Below, one piece after another: positions 4,694 to 7,836 of a DNA stretch of 7,836 bases (position 1 is the first letter of the stretch; the number at the start of each line of letters is the position of its first letter). Position numbers and translations under genes: made by a program. Under the pieces are notes generated by a model. It made no database searches and was not told the DNA's origin. It worked only from the letters and a program-made list of their open reading frames with translations. Source of the stretch: an uncultured Clostridia bacterium (GTDB taxonomy: Bacteria; Bacillota; Clostridia; UBA1381). Where the stretch lies: NCBI GenBank assembly GCA_959602045.1, contig CAUGRT010000065.1:1-7836 (forward strand). The letters run 5' to 3'.

Positions 4694-7195
4694 ATGGAAC
4701 AATATACGATTACGGGCATGAGCTGTGCCGCTTGTTCGGCGAGAGTGGAAAAGGCGGTTTCAAAGGTTTCGGGCGTGACATCTTGCTCGGTCAGCCTTTT
4801 GACAAATTCTATGGCGGTAGACGGTACGGCAAGCGCAGAGAGCATTGTCAAGGCAGTGCAGGATGCCGGTTATGGCGCAAAGCTCAAGGGTGCGGACGGC
4901 AAAACACAGGAAAATGCGGAGGATGCACTGGTGGATCATGAAACGCCCAAGCTCAAAAAGCGGTTGATTGCGTCAGTCGGATTTTTAATCATTCTGATGT
5001 ATTTTTCGATGGGACATATGATGCTGAATTTTCCGCTGCCGATGTGGTTCAACGGAAACCATGTGGCGATGGGGTTGGTGCAGCTGCTGTTGACAGGAAT
5101 CATCATGGTAATCAATCAGAAATTTTTTATCAGTGGATTCAAGAGTCTTTGGAGAAGATCACCGAACATGGATACCTTAGTTGCGTTAGGCTCGACTGCG
5201 GCTTTTGTGTGGAGTGTATATGCACTGTTTGCCATGACGAAAGCGCAGTCAATAGGCGATATGGACGCGGTTATGCGGTATATGGATGAATTTTACTTTG
5301 AATCCGCGGCGATGATTTTGACGTTGATTACGGTAGGAAAGATGCTGGAGGCAAGGTCAAAAGGAAAGACGACCGACGCTCTAAAGAGTTTGATGAAGCT
5401 TGCACCGCAAAACGCAACTTTGATTCGGGAGGGAAAAGAAGTTACTGTCCCGATTGAGCAGGTGAAAAAGGGCGATATTTTTGTAGTGCGTCCGGGTGAG
5501 AATATACCGGTGGACGGTGTGATCTTAGAGGGCAGCAGTGCTGTCAACGAAGCGGCGCTTACGGGAGAGAGTATTCCGGTGGATAAGGGCGTTGGCGATG
5601 GGGTTTCGGCGGCGACAACAAACCAGTCGGGCTTTATACGCTGTGAGGCTTTACATGTCGGGGAAGATACGACATTATCCCAGATTATAAAAATGGTCAG
5701 TGATGCGGCAGCGACAAAAGCACCAATAGCAAAGGTTGCGGATAAGGTTTCGGGAGTGTTTGTTCCGATTGTCATTGCGATTGCGGTGGTGACTTTTATT
5801 GTGTGGCTTTTATTAGGGAAAGAATTTAGCTATGCACTGGCACGCGGAATTTCGGTGCTGGTTATCAGCTGCCCGTGTGCACTGGGGTTGGCAACGCCGG
5901 TGGCGATTATGGTTGGAAACGGTTTGGGCGCGAAAAATGGAATCCTGTTTAAAACGGCGGCGACCCTGGAGAATGCTGGAAAGGTTCAGGTTGTCGCACT
6001 GGATAAGACCGGAACCATTACCGAGGGCGCTCCGCGTGTAACGGATGTCATTCCGGCGGCGGATTTCAGTGAGGAACAGCTATTGGATCGGGCAATTGCT
6101 TTGGAGGCAAAGAGCGAGCATCCGTTGGCAAAGGCAGTGCTACAAAAAGGTGAGGAGCAAGGGAAGATTCCGGCAGAGGTAACGGATTTTTCAGCGCTCC
6201 CCGGAAATGGATTGACAGCAAAGCTATCGGGACAGACGCTGACCGGAGGCAGTCTGAAATTTATCGGCAGCCGGACGGAGATTCCGCAAACATTGCAGGA
6301 ACAGGCGGAAACGCTTTCCGAGCAGGGAAAAACGCCGTTACTGTTTATGCAGGAGAATCGCTTGCTGGGGATTATTGCGGTAGCGGATACGATTAAGAAA
6401 GATAGTCCGCAGGCAATCAAGGAATTGCGGAACATGGGGATTAAGGTTATCATGCTGACGGGTGATAACGAGCGGACGGCAAAAGCAATCGGTAAACAAG
6501 CCGGAGTGGATGAGGTCATTGCCGGAGTGCTTCCGGATGGTAAGGAAAGCGTTATCCGGGAATTAAAGCAGCCAGGGAAAACAGCGATGGTGGGCGATGG
6601 CATTAATGATGCCCCGGCGCTGACTCGTGCGGATGTCGGAATCGCAATCGGCGCCGGAGCGGACGTTGCGGTTGACGCTGCCGATGTGGTGCTTATGAAG
6701 AATCGGCTGTCAGATGTTCCGGCGGCGATACGGCTCAGCCGTGCAACCTTGCGGAATATCCACGAGAACCTGTTTTGGGCATTTATTTATAACGTGATAG
6801 GGATTCCTCTGGCAGCAGGATGCTTGGTCGGTTTGGGACTGACGCTCAATCCGATGTTCGGTGCGGCAGCGATGAGTTTGTCAAGCTTCTGCGTGGTATC
6901 CAACGCGTTACGGCTGAATTTGTGTAAAATTCGGGATTCAAGACATGATAAGCGTCGTATTCGGCATGCGGCGGTTCAGGCAGAGAATGTGTGTACAATA
7001 AAAATCAAAGGGATGATGTGCGGTCATTGCGAAGAAAGGGTTCGGAAGGCTCTTGAAGCTGTGCCGGGAGTGGTTTCGGCAGAGGCACATCATGCGGATG
7101 GTATTGCGATTGTAACGTTTAAGAAGCAGCCCGATTCTGAGCAGCTGAAGAAAGCGGTTGAAGAACAAGGGTATCGGGTTGTTTCGATTAAGTAG
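4694..7195 (+). CDS. copA: Cu(I)-exporting P1B-type ATPase with N- and C-terminal metal-binding domains
   Basis: An 833-residue heavy-metal ATPase of the inner membrane that pumps Cu(I) out of the cytosol using ATP. In order: HMA domain at 1-65 with GMSCAAC (C11, C14); membrane segments near 90-108, 123-143, 158-181 and 197-216; actuator domain with TGES (290-293); segments near 354-375 and 381-405 with the CPC motif (393-395); phosphorylation site D437 in DKTGT; SEHP (474-477) of the nucleotide domain; GDGIND (634-639); segments near 690-712 and 716-741; and a second HMA domain at about 766-833 with GMMCGHC (C776, C779). Transport-site residues YN (699-700) and MSLSS (727-731) with CPC are those of Cu(I) pumps (P1B-1). 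The C-terminal HMA is joined by a basic linker and is unusual, since extra HMA domains are normally N-terminal. ATG 4694 is chosen for its SD (GGGG, 4684-4687); an in-frame ATG at 4637 has none. Confidence 0.96.
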   Translation: MEQYTITGMSCAACSARVEKAVSKVSGVTSCSVSLLTNSMAVDGTASAESIVKAVQDAGYGAKLKGADGKTQENAEDALVDHETPKLKKRLIASVGFLIILMYFSMGHMMLNFPLPMWFNGNHVAMGLVQLLLTGIIMVINQKFFISGFKSLWRRSPNMDTLVALGSTAAFVWSVYALFAMTKAQSIGDMDAVMRYMDEFYFESAAMILTLITVGKMLEARSKGKTTDALKSLMKLAPQNATLIREGKEVTVPIEQVKKGDIFVVRPGENIPVDGVILEGSSAVNEAALTGESIPVDKGVGDGVSAATTNQSGFIRCEALHVGEDTTLSQIIKMVSDAAATKAPIAKVADKVSGVFVPIVIAIAVVTFIVWLLLGKEFSYALARGISVLVISCPCALGLATPVAIMVGNGLGAKNGILFKTAATLENAGKVQVVALDKTGTITEGAPRVTDVIPAADFSEEQLLDRAIALEAKSEHPLAKAVLQKGEEQGKIPAEVTDFSALPGNGLTAKLSGQTLTGGSLKFIGSRTEIPQTLQEQAETLSEQGKTPLLFMQENRLLGIIAVADTIKKDSPQAIKELRNMGIKVIMLTGDNERTAKAIGKQAGVDEVIAGVLPDGKESVIRELKQPGKTAMVGDGINDAPALTRADVGIAIGAGADVAVDAADVVLMKNRLSDVPAAIRLSRATLRNIHENLFWAFIYNVIGIPLAAGCLVGLGLTLNPMFGAAAMSLSSFCVVSNALRLNLCKIRDSRHDKRRIRHAAVQAENVCTIKIKGMMCGHCEERVRKALEAVPGVVSAEAHHADGIAIVTFKKQPDSEQLKKAVEEQGYRVVSIK

Positions 7196-7277
7196 CAATT
7201 CAGATCGGCGTGTTTGCGCTGAGTTGAATCAAATAAATAAGCTTTGTGTCTATGGCACGGAAAGGAATGAATAAGAA

Positions 7278-7535
7278 ATGACGAAAACAACGTTGAAAAT
7301 TGATGGAATGATGTGTGGAATGTGCGAATCGCATATGAATGACGCGATTCGAAATGCCTTTCAGGTACAGAAAGTGACATCGTCACATTCAAAAGGTGAA
7401 ACGGTCATTGTCAGTGAAGAGCCAATTGATAGCGAAAAGGTAAAAGAGGTAGTTCAAGCTACGGGTTATACTTTACAAGGGATGGAAAGCGAGCCATATA
7501 CAAAAGGTGGATTGTTTTCATTTTTGAAGAAGTAA
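7278..7535 (+). CDS. copZ: CopZ-like copper chaperone
   Basis: An 85-residue protein with one HMA (ferredoxin-like) domain. The Cu(I)-binding motif GMMCGMC has C13 and C16, followed by H19. It should carry Cu(I) in the cytosol and hand it to the HMA domains of CopA and to CsoR. Typical CopZ proteins have about 70 residues; this one has an extra tail of about 15, ending in GGLFSFLKK, which is hydrophobic and basic and might touch the membrane or CopA (inference). It lies 82 bp after copA in the same direction, with AAAGGA (7261-7266) 11 nt before the ATG, and is taken as the last gene of the operon. It is not a duplicate of the CopA C-terminal domain: beyond the metal motif the two differ widely. 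Confidence 0.88.
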   Translation: MTKTTLKIDGMMCGMCESHMNDAIRNAFQVQKVTSSHSKGETVIVSEEPIDSEKVKEVVQATGYTLQGMESEPYTKGGLFSFLKK

Positions 7536-7620
7536 CCGTCAAGAACGCAACAAATTTTGGCAAATTATTACAAGATAAGTCATACTTTTGGCAAAAATCT
7601 ATGCATTTTTTGATAAAATC

Positions 7621-7679
7621 AATAAAAATAAAAAAAATGCAAAAAAACACTTGACAATTCAGAGAAATTCAAGTAAAAT
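7621..7679 (+). promoter_or_regulatory. Promoter of tRNA-Trp with A-tract UP-like element
   Basis: A perfect -35 TTGACA (7651-7656) and TAAAAT (7674-7679) are spaced by 17 bp. The 30 bp upstream of the -35 (7621-7650) are almost only A and T with long A-tracts, as in UP elements bound by the polymerase alpha subunit at rRNA and tRNA promoters. Initiation is expected near 7685, so copZ and tRNA-Trp are separate units. Confidence 0.82.
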
Positions 7680-7683
7680 ATAT

Positions 7684-7708
7684 AAGTACTGTTTATTCAG
7701 TACTTTTT
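7684..7708 (+). terminator. Hairpin with T-run just before tRNA-Trp
   Basis: AAGTACTG (7684-7691) and CAGTACTT (7698-7705) form a perfect 8-bp stem around TTTATT, and the T-run continues to 7708, the base before the tRNA. It has the shape of an intrinsic terminator and could end read-through from the copper operon, for which no other terminator is visible. It starts at the predicted tRNA-Trp transcription start, so in that transcript it would be the 5' leader of the pre-tRNA instead. Which role applies is not decided by the sequence. Confidence 0.55.
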
Positions 7709-7784
7709 AGGGGTGTAGCTCAGTTGGTAGAGCAGCGGTCTCCAAAACCGCGTGCCCAAGGTTCGAGTCCTTGTACCCCTGCCA
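7709..7784 (+). tRNA. tRNA-Trp (CCA)
   Basis: Cloverleaf of 76 nt including the encoded CCA (7782-7784). The acceptor AGGGGTG (7709-7715) pairs with TACCCCT (7774-7780), one G-T pair, and the discriminator is G as expected for tryptophan. The anticodon stem GCGGT/ACCGC encloses CTCCAAA, so the anticodon is CCA (7742-7744). In many Bacillota this gene lies upstream of secE-nusG; the window ends too soon to tell. Confidence 0.97.
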
Positions 7785-7794
7785 GCACATGAAA

Positions 7795-7836
7795 TATCCG
7801 AACATTCTGATAATTGTAAAATCTCATGTTCGGGTA
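7795..7836 (+). other. Hairpin after tRNA-Trp, cut by the window edge
   Basis: TATCCGAACAT (7795-7805) pairs with ATGTTCGGGTA (7826-7836) over 11 bp with one T-G pair, around a 20-nt loop, and the pairing runs to the last base of the window. The left arm is preceded by GAAA, so the stem may continue outside. It could be a terminator for tRNA-Trp or a processing structure; the T-run, if any, is not visible. Confidence 0.4.

Noticed and set aside
7197..7227. Hairpin in the copA-copZ gap (CAATTCAG with CTGAGTTG)
   Set aside because: An 8-bp stem with one T-G pair and a large loop, no T-run; too weak to call a terminator or processing site.
7555..7595. Direct repeat TTTTGGCAAA, two copies 31 bp apart after copZ
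   Set aside because: Short, A/T-rich and without associated structure; may be chance.
7602..7641. Inverted repeat TGCATTTTTT/AAAAAATGCA as copper operon terminator
   Set aside because: The stem is nearly all A-T, the loop is 20 nt, and it is followed by A rather than T. Better read as the A-tract region upstream of the tRNA-Trp promoter.
7788..7836. Open frame with ATG directly after tRNA-Trp, running off the window
   Set aside because: Only 16 codons, no SD sequence, and it overlaps the edge hairpin; no recognisable protein such as SecE or L33.

Overview
The window looks like chromosomal DNA of a low-to-moderate GC Gram-positive-type bacterium (Bacillota, probably Clostridia or a neighbouring class). 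The reasons are strong AGGAGG-like ribosome binding sites, housekeeping promoters close to TTGACA/TATAAT, tRNA genes that encode their own CCA, an LTA-synthase-type sulfatase, a YkvI-family membrane protein and a csoR-copA-copZ copper operon. The lineage is inference; no 16S or marker gene is present.

Layout. Positions 1-168 hold two copies of a 43-bp direct repeat around a plus-strand terminator, then a hairpin ending the next unit. Positions 169-523 are a minus-strand tRNA operon, transcribed Pro(TGG)-Val(TAC)-Thr(TGT)-Tyr(GTA), with a clear promoter at 559-587 and a terminator at 133-160. A minus-strand ykvI-like transporter gene (651-1682) diverges from a plus-strand LTA-synthase/phosphoglycerol-transferase-like gene. 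The upstream promoter shows that this second gene starts at 1884, not further upstream; it ends at a strong terminator (3828-3877).

Positions 3900-7535 are a copper homeostasis operon. A perfect-consensus promoter is overlaid by two CsoR-type operators (ATACCC-N5-GGGTAT), followed by an unusually long leader of about 310 nt, then csoR, copA and copZ. The logic is standard: CsoR represses until Cu(I) binds its Cys-His-Cys site, CopA exports Cu(I), and CopZ chaperones Cu(I) in the cytosol. CopA carries a metal-binding domain at both ends.

The most unusual feature is in the csoR leader. Two elements (3971-4063 and 4124-4216), each exactly 93 bp, lie in opposite orientation. Each has a 43-nt central segment that is similar between the copies (36 of 43 identical) and is enclosed by 25-bp self-complementary arms. 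The arms are unrelated in sequence between the two copies. This is the reverse of an ordinary MITE, whose ends are conserved. It suggests either a dispersed palindromic element that creates or captures inverted host arms, or an RNA element in which only the stem structure matters.

The window ends with a strong promoter, a short hairpin with a T-run, tRNA-Trp(CCA), and the start of another hairpin cut by the window edge. The 431-bp stretch between the sulfatase and csoR is fully described by the terminator, promoter/operators and the two palindromic elements; the 60 bp between the elements shows nothing recognisable.
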